A DNA stretch of 37,931 nt, taken from positions 1 through 37,931 of the forward strand of contig NZ_CALHGM010000020.1 in NCBI RefSeq assembly GCF_938030145.1. The letters are read 5' to 3'. Each line of letters starts with the position of its first letter. The first letter of the stretch is position 1. Below the pieces are notes generated by a model, which had not been told where the DNA came from, made no database searches, and saw only the letters and a list, made by a program, of their open reading frames with translations. Shown one piece after another: positions 17,186 to 24,337 of this stretch. The stretch comes from an uncultured Campylobacter sp. Lineage in GTDB: Bacteria > Campylobacterota > Campylobacteria > Campylobacterales > Campylobacteraceae. Both the position numbers and the translations under genes were made by a program.

Positions 17186-19369
17186 ATGAGGCTTTTTATT
17201 GCGGAAAAGCCGGATCTAGCTAAAGCCATCGGCGCTAGTTTAGACGGCACACAAAAAAAAGGCGATGGCTATTTTATAAAAGGTAATGATGTCGTTACGT
17301 GGGCTTTTGGGCATATTTTAGAGCTATATAAGCCGGAGGACTATGATGAAAGCCTGAGACGTTGGGATTTTGCTGCCCTACCTATTAAAATTGATGAATT
17401 CAAATATAAACCTATCGAAGGCTCAAAGAAGCAGTTAAAAATCATCTGCGCCCTGATTAACAGCGATAAAATAACACAGATAATAAATTGCGGCGATGCA
17501 GACGAAGAGGGGCAAATTTTAATCGATGAGATACTAAACTACTCCAGAACCGATAAGAAGATCTATCGCTTGATGTTGCAAGATCTAACGGAAAAGGGCA
17601 TTCGCGCACAACTAAAAAATATCCGCCCAAATAGCGATTTTAAAGGACTAAGTGAGTGCGGATTTTCCCGCGCTCAAGCAGATTGGTTGGTCGGTATAAA
17701 TTTAACGCGAGCCTATACTAAAATTGCACAGGAAAAGGGCTATAATGATGTTTTAAGCGTCGGGCGTGTGCAAACTCCCATCTTAGGCCTTATAGTTAAT
17801 AGAGATGTAGAACACGAGAACCATAAGGCTAGTTTTTATTATACGATTAGCGCCGCCGTTTCTACGCAAGGACTTACTGTTCCTATGCGATACAAAAGCG
17901 ATGAGAAAATCATCGATGAAAGTTTTGCAAATGCGATTGGAGCTAAGGTGCAAAACAAAAACGGCTTAATTACCAAAGCTACGCATGAAACACGAAATGA
18001 GTTCCCGCCGCTTCCATATAATTTGCTTCTTTTACAAGCCGACTGTTCAAAAAAATTCGGCTACAAGCCAGATAAAACGCTACAAATTACGCAAAGCCTA
18101 CGCGAGAAGCATAAGGCAATAACCTATAACAGGAGCGATTGCCAATATCTACCGGAAAACCTATTTGAGCAATGTTCTGAAATTTTAAATTACGTAGGAC
18201 AAAATCTACCCTCGCTTGCTCAACTTACTAATGGGGCAGATCCCGGCATTAAATCGAGTGCTTTTAACGATAAAAACATAACGGCTCACTACGCAATCAT
18301 TCCTACGGCTACAAAAGTTACAAACCTTAGCCTGGAGGAACAAAACGTTTATGAGCTCATCGCAAAACGTTTTACGGCCATATTCTATCCGCCGCAAGAA
18401 TTTATTCAAACGGATTTGGAGGCCACCGTGGATGGCGAAAAATTTATCGCTAGCGCTAAAAAAGTTATTAAACAGGGCTATAAGACGGTCTTTGATAAAG
18501 ATGAGGCGGATGATGAGATAAAGCCCGAAGAAGAGGTGGCGATGGATCTTACCGCCTTAGAACAAGGGCGGGAAGCGATATGCAAAGAGGTAAAAATCTC
18601 TAAGCAACAGACTAAGCCTAAACCATATTACACTATGGCTACGCTACTTAAGGATTTGACAGCCGTCTCAAAATATGTCAAAGACGAACGCATAAAGAAG
18701 TTGCTACAAGAAAAAGATAAAGATAAAAAAGGCGAAAATGGCGGGATAGGAACGCCGGCTACCCGATCGGAGCATATTAAAAAGTTATTTGATAGAGGCT
18801 TTGTAGCGGAAAAAGGCAAAAATATAGTCTCCACCGAACTTGGTAGAAACTTTTTCGCTCTAGCACCACAAATTTTAACAAAGCCCGATATGACGGCGCT
18901 TTGGTTTGAGGAACAAAAAGAGATCATATCCGGAAGAAGGGGTCGTGAGGAATTTTTGCAGGGCATAAACCAAATCATAGCCGAAGAAATTTCAAAAATT
19001 AAATTTAACGGCGTAGACGTAACGAAGCTCATGAGCAATGCACCTAAATGCCCAAAATGTGGCAGCCTTCTCGTCAGACACGAAAATAAAGGTAAAAAGG
19101 GGGCATTCTGGTGGGGTTGCAGCAACTATAAAAATTGTGATTTGGGCTTCCTGGCTGATAACAAAGGAAAACCCGTCTTGCAAAATACGCCGAAGCCACA
19201 ACCTAAATCTGCCATAAAATGCCCGAAGTGCGGCAAAGGTATCCTTATTTCCTACAAGAATAAAAGTAAAAAAGATGGCAAACCCTATACCTGGTTCGGA
19301 TGTTCCGAGTACAAGAACGGCTGTAACTTCAAATGTTTTGCGGACTCTAGGGGCAATCCAAAATTTTGA
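17186..19369 (+). CDS. topB: DNA topoisomerase III (type IA)
   Basis: A 727-residue type IA topoisomerase, similar to plasmid TraE/TopB enzymes, which relax or decatenate DNA during replication or transfer. MRLFIAEKPDLAKAI opens the TOPRIM fold (Glu7) and CGDADEEGQILIDEI gives the acidic triad. The catalytic tyrosine is Tyr314 in ITYNRSDCQYLP. SVGRVQTPILGLI is the conserved binding segment. Two C-terminal four-cysteine zinc ribbons follow, CPKCG...GCSNYKNC (about 610-650) and CPKCG...GCSEYKNGC (about 675-715). I start at ATG 17186, with AAAAGGTAA upstream; an in-frame GTG six codons earlier is less convincing. Confidence 0.95.
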   Translation: MRLFIAEKPDLAKAIGASLDGTQKKGDGYFIKGNDVVTWAFGHILELYKPEDYDESLRRWDFAALPIKIDEFKYKPIEGSKKQLKIICALINSDKITQIINCGDADEEGQILIDEILNYSRTDKKIYRLMLQDLTEKGIRAQLKNIRPNSDFKGLSECGFSRAQADWLVGINLTRAYTKIAQEKGYNDVLSVGRVQTPILGLIVNRDVEHENHKASFYYTISAAVSTQGLTVPMRYKSDEKIIDESFANAIGAKVQNKNGLITKATHETRNEFPPLPYNLLLLQADCSKKFGYKPDKTLQITQSLREKHKAITYNRSDCQYLPENLFEQCSEILNYVGQNLPSLAQLTNGADPGIKSSAFNDKNITAHYAIIPTATKVTNLSLEEQNVYELIAKRFTAIFYPPQEFIQTDLEATVDGEKFIASAKKVIKQGYKTVFDKDEADDEIKPEEEVAMDLTALEQGREAICKEVKISKQQTKPKPYYTMATLLKDLTAVSKYVKDERIKKLLQEKDKDKKGENGGIGTPATRSEHIKKLFDRGFVAEKGKNIVSTELGRNFFALAPQILTKPDMTALWFEEQKEIISGRRGREEFLQGINQIIAEEISKIKFNGVDVTKLMSNAPKCPKCGSLLVRHENKGKKGAFWWGCSNYKNCDLGFLADNKGKPVLQNTPKPQPKSAIKCPKCGKGILISYKNKSKKDGKPYTWFGCSEYKNGCNFKCFADSRGNPKF

Positions 19370-19381
19370 AAGGATAAACAA

Positions 19382-19813
19382 ATGACTAATGAAGAGGCAG
19401 TTTTAAGAGACGAACTCGAGAAAAAAAGCAAAAAGTACTATCTCGATGAGAACGAAATTTATAAAATTGATCTCATTTTAGAAAGCGAAGGCGGCGATCG
19501 ATATGTTGAGCGATATTCAGGTAATAAAAAAGAGATAATCGATTATTACCTAAAGAATAAAGATCGAATAGGTGAAGAGATAGTTGTGGACGAAGAGGGA
19601 AATAGCCATATTAGACATACTTTTTTCGCCATAAACGACAGCAGAGGTTTTAACGTAACAGGTGATATGTTGGCCGAAGCAAGAGCGTCCGAACAAAATT
19701 ATAGCGAAATGGAAAAGGCTAAAAGCCGGCTTTTCTCAAAAATTAAAAAGGTTGCGCCAAAATTTAAGAAAAGACAGAAGCAGCAAAGTAAGGAAAGGGA
19801 ACTTGAAAGATGA
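19382..19813 (+). CDS. Hypothetical charged protein
   Basis: A 143-residue protein not recognised. Residues 1-100 mix acidic helices and short strands; the C-terminal 35 residues are very rich in lysine, arginine and glutamine (PKFKKRQKQQSKERELER), which could bind nucleic acid or serve as a basic tail. AAAGGATAAAC precedes the ATG at 19382. It follows topB by 12 bases and precedes ssb, so it probably belongs to a DNA-metabolism unit. Confidence 0.65.
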   Translation: MTNEEAVLRDELEKKSKKYYLDENEIYKIDLILESEGGDRYVERYSGNKKEIIDYYLKNKDRIGEEIVVDEEGNSHIRHTFFAINDSRGFNVTGDMLAEARASEQNYSEMEKAKSRLFSKIKKVAPKFKKRQKQQSKERELER

Positions 19814-19879
19814 TGCGGCCAAAGTCCATTATTTGCAAAACAAAAAACTATGAACACACTTTTATTACAAGGAGTAAAA

Positions 19880-20257
19880 ATGTTAGCAGAAGCTAAAATC
19901 ATTGGGTTTTTAACCAGGGACATAGAGCTTAGGTATCTACCAAGCGGTACGGCTTGCGCGAAAACCGGTATTGCCTCTAACAAGAGTTATACCAACTCGA
20001 ATGGGGAAAAAGTCGAAGAGACTTGTTTTATTGACATTACTTTTTGGGGACGTATGGCGGAAGTCGCTAATCAATATCTCAGAAAGGGGTCGAAGATCTA
20101 CGTCTCGGGAAATTTGAAATATGAAACCTGGACGGATAACAACGGGGCAAATAGATCTAAGCATTGCGTGGATGTTGCAGATATGATCATGCTTGATAGT
20201 AAGCCTAAGGCGGAACCAAACGCAAGCGGAACCCCTTTGGATTCTGGCAATCAATAA
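19880..20257 (+). CDS. ssb: Single-stranded DNA-binding protein
   Basis: A 125-residue SSB with an OB fold: a start of the type MLAEAKIIGFLTRDIELRYL, the central CFIDITFWGRMAEVANQYL and GSKIYVSGNLKYETW are diagnostic. It would coat single-stranded plasmid DNA after transfer. AAGGAG at 19869-19874 supports ATG 19880 over an in-frame ATG ten codons upstream. The C-terminus ends SGTPLDSGNQ and lacks the usual acidic DDDIPF-like tip through which chromosomal SSB recruits partner proteins, so protein contacts may be reduced. Confidence 0.93.
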   Translation: MLAEAKIIGFLTRDIELRYLPSGTACAKTGIASNKSYTNSNGEKVEETCFIDITFWGRMAEVANQYLRKGSKIYVSGNLKYETWTDNNGANRSKHCVDVADMIMLDSKPKAEPNASGTPLDSGNQ

Positions 20258-20270
20258 ATATGCCTTGGCA

Positions 20271-20302
20271 TAGTGTAAGATGACTTAAGTTATCTTACAC
20301 TA
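20271..20302. promoter_or_regulatory. 32-bp near-perfect palindrome within array S3
   Basis: TAGTGTAAGAT (20271-20281) and ATCTTACACTA (20292-20302) are perfect inverted arms. The centre, GACTTAAGTT, is itself palindromic except for its outermost G/T pair, so the whole 32 bp is a nearly perfect dyad. It may be the clearest form of the operator, or may also end the ssb message. Confidence 0.55.
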
Positions 20303-20326
20303 CTTTAATATAACGTGCAATATAAA
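20275..20326 (+). promoter_or_regulatory. Phased 10-bp repeat array with promoter, site S3
   Basis: Five 10-bp units, GTAAGATGAC, TTAAGTTATC, TTACACTACT, TTAATATAAC and GTGCAATATA, end at a TATAAA -10 box (20321-20326). The register relative to the -10 box is the same as in S1, S2, S4, S5 and S7. It would drive the gene at 20341, with a leader of only about ten bases. Confidence 0.6.
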
Positions 20327-20340
20327 ACGAAGGATCTACT

Positions 20341-21174
20341 ATGAGTATAAAAGAAACAGCTGAAGAAAAAACAAATTTAAAAAAGGAGGATTTTAGCGCC
20401 TTTAAAATTGCCTCTTTCGAATTAGATGAGCGTAATAAAGGGATAGGCGAGATTTTCCGATTAAATACTGATTTTAAAGGCGACGATAAAGCGATATTTT
20501 TAGGCTCCATGAAAGCTCTTGATCAACATATAGCCAAGCAGTGTAAAGAGCTCAATAAATTTTCACAAGAATTTGTAAATTTAGTATTTACGGATAACGA
20601 TAAAAGCGAGAAAAAATTGCGCGTTAGATTAGGTGAAGGAAGCTTTGATAAGGGCTTGGATAATCTAATAGCGTTATCGAATAATGACCTTAAGCGTTCT
20701 CAAACATCAAAAGCAGCAAAAGAAAATTTTGTTGAAGAGATTGAAGAGATAGGCAACAAAAACCCCACAAAACAAAGAAGGGGCGAAGGGTACGATAAAC
20801 TAAATAGCTTTTTTAACAATAGCATATCTATTACGGAAAGCTTGGGAAATTCGATAGGCGATGAAAGCTTATCTGCATTTTTAAGCAATTTTAGAAAAAC
20901 ATTTCAAACTATAAATTTTAATATAAAAATTACTCCTAATGCCGCTACTAACGAAAAAGATCAAAAAGTAGATGATCTCGTTCAAACCGTTTTAGAAAAA
21001 CCGAAAAGTGTTTTGCCTGGATTTGCCGCCTCTAAAGAGATCGAGGCGGAACTACAAAAGGCACAAAAGATAGTTTCAAAAAAGGTAAAGGCTGCTTTGC
21101 CTGGATTTACTATTTCTGAAGAGAAACAAGAGCGCTCCAAAATCCGCAGCAGATCTTTAGAGCAAGAGCGTTAG
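20341..21174 (+). CDS. Hypothetical protein with basic C-terminus; possible T4SS substrate
   Basis: A 277-residue, probably cytoplasmic protein with no recognised domain. It is helical and charged throughout. The last third carries two short repeats, SVLPGFAASKE (about 222-232) and AALPGFTISEE (about 250-260). The extreme C-terminus, ERSKIRSRSLEQER, is arginine-rich and resembles in spacing the C-terminal signals that VirD4-type coupling proteins recognise, which suggests but does not show that it is exported to recipients. AAGGA precedes ATG 20341. It has its own promoter-array (S3) and precedes the epsilon/zeta pair. Confidence 0.65.
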   Translation: MSIKETAEEKTNLKKEDFSAFKIASFELDERNKGIGEIFRLNTDFKGDDKAIFLGSMKALDQHIAKQCKELNKFSQEFVNLVFTDNDKSEKKLRVRLGEGSFDKGLDNLIALSNNDLKRSQTSKAAKENFVEEIEEIGNKNPTKQRRGEGYDKLNSFFNNSISITESLGNSIGDESLSAFLSNFRKTFQTINFNIKITPNAATNEKDQKVDDLVQTVLEKPKSVLPGFAASKEIEAELQKAQKIVSKKVKAALPGFTISEEKQERSKIRSRSLEQER

Positions 21175-21198
21175 TATATTGCGCTAATGTGGTATAAT

Positions 21199-21240
21199 TT
21201 AACGTATATTAAGTTACATTAAGGTATCTTAGGATATAAT
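21199..21240 (+). promoter_or_regulatory. Phased 10-bp repeat array with promoter, site S4 (epsilon-zeta)
   Basis: The clearest array: TTAACGTATA, TTAAGTTACA, TTAAGGTATC and TTAGGATATA run directly into AT, forming TATAAT at 21235-21240. The unit directly before (GTGGTATAAT, 21189-21198) may be a fifth. It is the promoter region of the toxin-antitoxin pair. Confidence 0.75.
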
Positions 21241-21268
21241 ATATTAATTTCAAAGAAAGGAATAAAAG

Positions 21269-21547
21269 ATGTTTGAAGGCAAAAAGAAGTGGGATTATAC
21301 CATGAATGGGAATGAGTTCGAAGCTGCGATAAGTATTGTTGAAGGTCGTGCGAGTTGTATGTTTTCTAAAATTTATGATTTATTGGAAAGTGGCGGCTCG
21401 GATTTGTCTCAAGACAAAGATTATTTGGCATTAAAAAATCTTTCGGATAGAATTTTCGAGGAAAAAGATAAGACTCTAGATTATTGGATGGCCGAAATGG
21501 ATAGGCTGACCGATAAATTGGAAATCAAATTAGAGGATAAAGCTTGA
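21269..21547 (+). CDS. Epsilon-like antitoxin of the zeta toxin
   Basis: A 92-residue protein just before a zeta-type toxin. Size matches the roughly 90-residue epsilon antitoxin of pSM19035, a helical bundle that blocks the nucleotide pocket of zeta. The C-terminal stretch LDYWMAEMDRLTDKL resembles the epsilon segment containing HEYWRSMNRYSKQV as I remember it. AAAGGAAT precedes ATG 21269. Its stop (TGA, 21545-21547) overlaps the TTG start of the toxin by 4 bases, typical of a toxin-antitoxin pair. Similarity is modest, so the call depends partly on the neighbour. Confidence 0.7.
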   Translation: MFEGKKKWDYTMNGNEFEAAISIVEGRASCMFSKIYDLLESGGSDLSQDKDYLALKNLSDRIFEEKDKTLDYWMAEMDRLTDKLEIKLEDKA

Positions 21548-22440
21548 CGGATATAGAAAAACTATCGCAATTTAGCGAGCAGGATATAAATCGAGTCGTT
21601 AATAAATTTTGGAAAGAAGTCGCAAGTTCCTTAGAAAGCGTCGAAAGACCCCAATTGGATATAGTAGGTGGACAACCCGGAGCAGGAAAAAGCGATACTA
21701 TTAAAAACTTGAAGAACGACTTTAACAAAAACTGTTTATTTTTAAATTATGATAACTTTAGAAAAGATCATCCTAATGCCTCTGCAATTTATACTTTAGA
21801 CGACAAGGACGAGGGGTTATATTCGCATTTTACGAATAAATTTATGAAACAAGTGGGTGATAAGGTATTGAAAAGGGCCTTTGAAGCCGGCTATAATGTC
21901 ATTTTAGAAAAAACGCTAAAATCGGATAAGGTGAAAGAGTATATCGATCTAGCGCTTAAAAAAGGTTATGAAGTTAATCTATACGTCGTTACCTGTGATA
22001 GAGATCTGTCTATGAGTGCAGTAGAATATAGATTTCGAACAGAAAGAAATCAATACGATCGCAACCCCAAAAAGAATCCTCCTCCACGCAAAATTCCACG
22101 CGAATTTAGTGATCTTTGCTGTGAAAAACTGGGAGATACCGTTCAGAAGCTATCTGATACTTACGGAGATAAAATCAAGAATTTAAGGATTATTTGTCGC
22201 GATAAATTTTTCGAGCAGGATGTAGTCTTTGACAAAAGCTTGGGACACGATACCACTAAAATAAAAGAGACTATCGATTGTATTTTGGTCGGCAAAAGAC
22301 GGAAACTAAGCGATATGGAGAAAGCACAAATCTCCGTAATGAAAAAAATCTCGAAGATACATCCATTCAAAGCTAGCTCTGGTAAGGAAAAAGAGATAGA
22401 CAGAGAAAAAATCGACGATGGGCGCTCTTTTGGGGATTAG
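21544..22440 (+). CDS. Zeta-toxin family kinase
   Basis: A 298-residue protein of the zeta/PezT family, whose members phosphorylate UDP-N-acetylglucosamine and so poison cell-wall synthesis when antitoxin is lost. Walker A is GGQPGAGKS (42-50, Lys49). NYDNFRKDHP (68-77) gives the catalytic Asp70 and substrate-binding Arg73. The arginine-rich EYRFRTER segment (about 161-168) fits the lid that contacts phosphate. Start is TTG 21544 with AGAGG upstream, coupled to the antitoxin stop. The C-terminal 60 residues are lysine-rich and go beyond the core kinase fold. Role: post-segregational killing for plasmid maintenance. Confidence 0.85.
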   Translation: MTDIEKLSQFSEQDINRVVNKFWKEVASSLESVERPQLDIVGGQPGAGKSDTIKNLKNDFNKNCLFLNYDNFRKDHPNASAIYTLDDKDEGLYSHFTNKFMKQVGDKVLKRAFEAGYNVILEKTLKSDKVKEYIDLALKKGYEVNLYVVTCDRDLSMSAVEYRFRTERNQYDRNPKKNPPPRKIPREFSDLCCEKLGDTVQKLSDTYGDKIKNLRIICRDKFFEQDVVFDKSLGHDTTKIKETIDCILVGKRRKLSDMEKAQISVMKKISKIHPFKASSGKEKEIDREKIDDGRSFGD

Positions 22441-22442
22441 TT

Positions 22443-22901
22443 GTGAAGCTGCTTTATATTTTTTTATCATCGATAATTTTTGCGACTTCATCATTTGCTA
22501 CGACGACATATAACAAACTTTTCATTAAATATGGCAAGTTCTATGACATTCCGGCAGAATTATTGTGGGGCATAGCGAAGACGGAGTCAAATTTTAACGC
22601 CAAAGCATACAATAAGAATAAAAACGGCACTTTTGATATAGGGCTTATGCAGATAAACTCCGTTCATAAAGCCAAGCTGCTAGAGCAAAATTTAGATCTG
22701 GATGACCTATATGAGCCGGAAACCAATATTAGATTTGGAGCCAAAATTCTACGAAGCTGTATCGATATGCATGGTTTTAACTACAAAGCCCTCAATTGCT
22801 ATAACGGTAAGATTGTAAACAATCCTTATAACAAAAAGGTTCTAAAAAATATCAGAGATAATAGAAGTAAAAAGAAAAAGCGAGTTTTGATAAAATTTTA
22901 A
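22443..22901 (+). CDS. virB1: VirB1-like lytic transglycosylase
   Basis: A 152-residue exported muramidase of the SLT family. The signal peptide ends near residue 19 (SSFA). The catalytic glutamate is Glu48 in GIAKTESNFN; the DIGLMQINS motif (about 66-74) and ALNCYNG (about 117-123) complete the fold. VirB1 opens local gaps in peptidoglycan for T4SS assembly. Start is GTG 22443, two bases after the toxin stop. It is separated from the main T4SS operon by more than 5 kb. Confidence 0.88.
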   Translation: MKLLYIFLSSIIFATSSFATTTYNKLFIKYGKFYDIPAELLWGIAKTESNFNAKAYNKNKNGTFDIGLMQINSVHKAKLLEQNLDLDDLYEPETNIRFGAKILRSCIDMHGFNYKALNCYNGKIVNNPYNKKVLKNIRDNRSKKKKRVLIKF

Positions 22902-22911
22902 AGGAGTTGAA

Positions 22912-23964
22912 ATGGAGCTTCACAAAGACGATACTAGAGCTATTTTGGAGTATCTAGGATTTGAAGTGGATAGGGCTTATAAATTTAAAATGCGTGCCAG
23001 CGAGCATACAGCCTCCGCGTCCATAAACCCTAAAAATGGAATGATTAAAGACTTCGGCAGCGGCTGGGGCGGCGATATAGTGAGCTTTTACCAATACGTA
23101 AAAAATTGTTCACTCAAACAAGCTTTTAAAGATATTGCTACGATATCTAAAGAGCTTAATATTAACATACAATCAACTAAAAGCTCAACTCATAGCAATG
23201 ATGAATTTAGTCAAAAACGGGAAAGTCAAAAAGAAAACAAGCTTCTAATGCCGATTACGCAATCATATATTGATAAGTTTAAACAGGAAAGAAAGGAGAA
23301 TTTCTCGAGATATTGGGAACTTTTATCTAAAACTTTACCTACGTTCGACGCAGATACAAAAAAAGCTATTGCCGAAAAATTTGAAATAGGCTACTCAAAG
23401 CAAGCCGATAGGCTTATTATGCCTATAAAAGACGAGGCGGGACTTTGTCGCACGCTTTGGAAATATAATCCCAAGCCCACCCCTATGCTTATGTCTGATG
23501 GGAATATATTAAACTTGAGCAAGTATACTTTCACTAAAAATAGGCCTCGCAAAAATTTTATTTTTAATTATAAAGACTTTAGTGAGGTTTATAGGCTAAA
23601 TTTAAATGAGCCGATCTTTTTTGCGGAAGGCGAAAAAGATTGCCTAAATATGATTGCAAGTGGCTTAAGAGCAGTTTCGTTAGGTTCCGCCTCTACTAAA
23701 TTAGGGGAGAAATTTATAAACGAATTTAAAGGTGCTAAAATAGTGATAGCTTATGATTATGATGATGCCGGACATCAAGGCGCGCAGGAGCTAGCACAAC
23801 AGCTTACGGGAATTGCCTCAAGTATTGAAATCATAGATTGGCAGCGCATAGCTAAAAAAGCCGGCATGGTAAACAAATTGTTTGATAAATTTGATTTTAC
23901 AGACTTTTTGTGCGCTACCGCTCATAAGGGAAAAAGCAAGGAGCAAACTTTTGAAAGAGGGTAA
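22912..23964 (+). CDS. Plasmid primase with TOPRIM domain (DnaG/TraC type)
   Basis: A 350-residue primase-like protein. Residues 1-90 align in pattern with the CHC2 zinc-finger domain of DnaG (Y.FK.R..EHTASASI, then DFGSGWGGDIVSF) but lack the zinc-binding cysteines and histidine. The TOPRIM domain follows: FFAEGEKDCLNMIASG (about 238-253, catalytic Glu) and VIAYDYDDAGHQGAQEL (about 279-295, DxD). It would synthesise primers on the transferred single strand. AAAGGAG precedes ATG 22912. The next gene follows after 6 bases. Confidence 0.85.
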   Translation: MELHKDDTRAILEYLGFEVDRAYKFKMRASEHTASASINPKNGMIKDFGSGWGGDIVSFYQYVKNCSLKQAFKDIATISKELNINIQSTKSSTHSNDEFSQKRESQKENKLLMPITQSYIDKFKQERKENFSRYWELLSKTLPTFDADTKKAIAEKFEIGYSKQADRLIMPIKDEAGLCRTLWKYNPKPTPMLMSDGNILNLSKYTFTKNRPRKNFIFNYKDFSEVYRLNLNEPIFFAEGEKDCLNMIASGLRAVSLGSASTKLGEKFINEFKGAKIVIAYDYDDAGHQGAQELAQQLTGIASSIEIIDWQRIAKKAGMVNKLFDKFDFTDFLCATAHKGKSKEQTFERG

Positions 23965-23970
23965 AACAAA

Positions 23971-24168
23971 TTGGCACTTGAAAAGAAAATTCAAATTACT
24001 ATATGCCTTGAACAAGAAGAGATAGATTTTATACGATATATCACACAAAAGCGCTTTTATGACACTCGCGCCGCCTACATCAGGCGACTAATAAGAGAAG
24101 CTATGATAGAAAACGATTGGATAGAACACAAAGAGGAATTTTATTCCGAAAACAAAGAACAAAAATAA
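23971..24168 (+). CDS. Small ribbon-helix-helix protein (CopG/Arc type)
   Basis: A 65-residue protein that fits the RHH fold: strand KIQITICLE (5-13), helix EIDFIRYITQKRF (17-29), helix TRAAYIRRLIREAMIEN (32-48), then a charged tail. The start is TTG 23971 with AGAGGG upstream. Such proteins are often autoregulators or relaxosome factors. Directly after it lies the S5 array, so it is one candidate for the protein that binds the plasmid's 10-bp arrays; the tandem RHH protein at 30603 is the other. Confidence 0.7.
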   Translation: MALEKKIQITICLEQEEIDFIRYITQKRFYDTRAAYIRRLIREAMIENDWIEHKEEFYSENKEQK

Positions 24169-24174
24169 TTTATC

Positions 24175-24226
24175 TTAAGTTACATTGTTCTGCTTTAACT
24201 TACATTAAGTTATCGTAGGATATAAT
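24175..24226 (+). promoter_or_regulatory. Phased 10-bp repeat array with promoter, site S5
   Basis: Five 10-bp units, TTAAGTTACA, TTGTTCTGCT, TTAACTTACA, TTAAGTTATC and GTAGGATATA, run into TATAAT at 24221-24226. It is followed 30 bases later by the third AT dyad. Both would control the giant methyltransferase-helicase gene and the gene nested in it. Confidence 0.7.
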
Positions 24227-24255
24227 CGCGGCAAAGGAAAAATCTTTACAATATA

Positions 24256-24280
24256 TTTTAATATTACTTTAATATTAAAA
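24256..24280. promoter_or_regulatory. AT dyad (operator candidate, copy 3 of 3)
   Basis: TTTTAATATT (24256-24265), a 5-bp spacer and AATATTAAAA (24271-24280). The arms and spacer length are identical to the copies at 58-82 and 2783-2807. It lies between the S5 promoter and the ATG at 24338, so binding would block elongation from S5 or a second promoter (possible TATCAT -10 at 24304-24309). Confidence 0.6.
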
Positions 24281-24337
24281 ATGTTTTTTCTGTATTTTTT
24301 TGCTATCATTACGCTATTTCTTTACATGGGGTAAAAA

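Noticed and set aside
18628..19381. Long minus-strand reading frames opposite topB
   Set aside because: They mirror a well-supported topoisomerase gene, have no ribosome-binding sites and give low-complexity, Ser/Phe/Leu-rich translations typical of antisense frames.
19662..19853. 63-residue frame overlapping the end of the gene at 19382
   Set aside because: No convincing start signal and a very basic, unstructured product; it arises from the lysine-rich end of the other gene.
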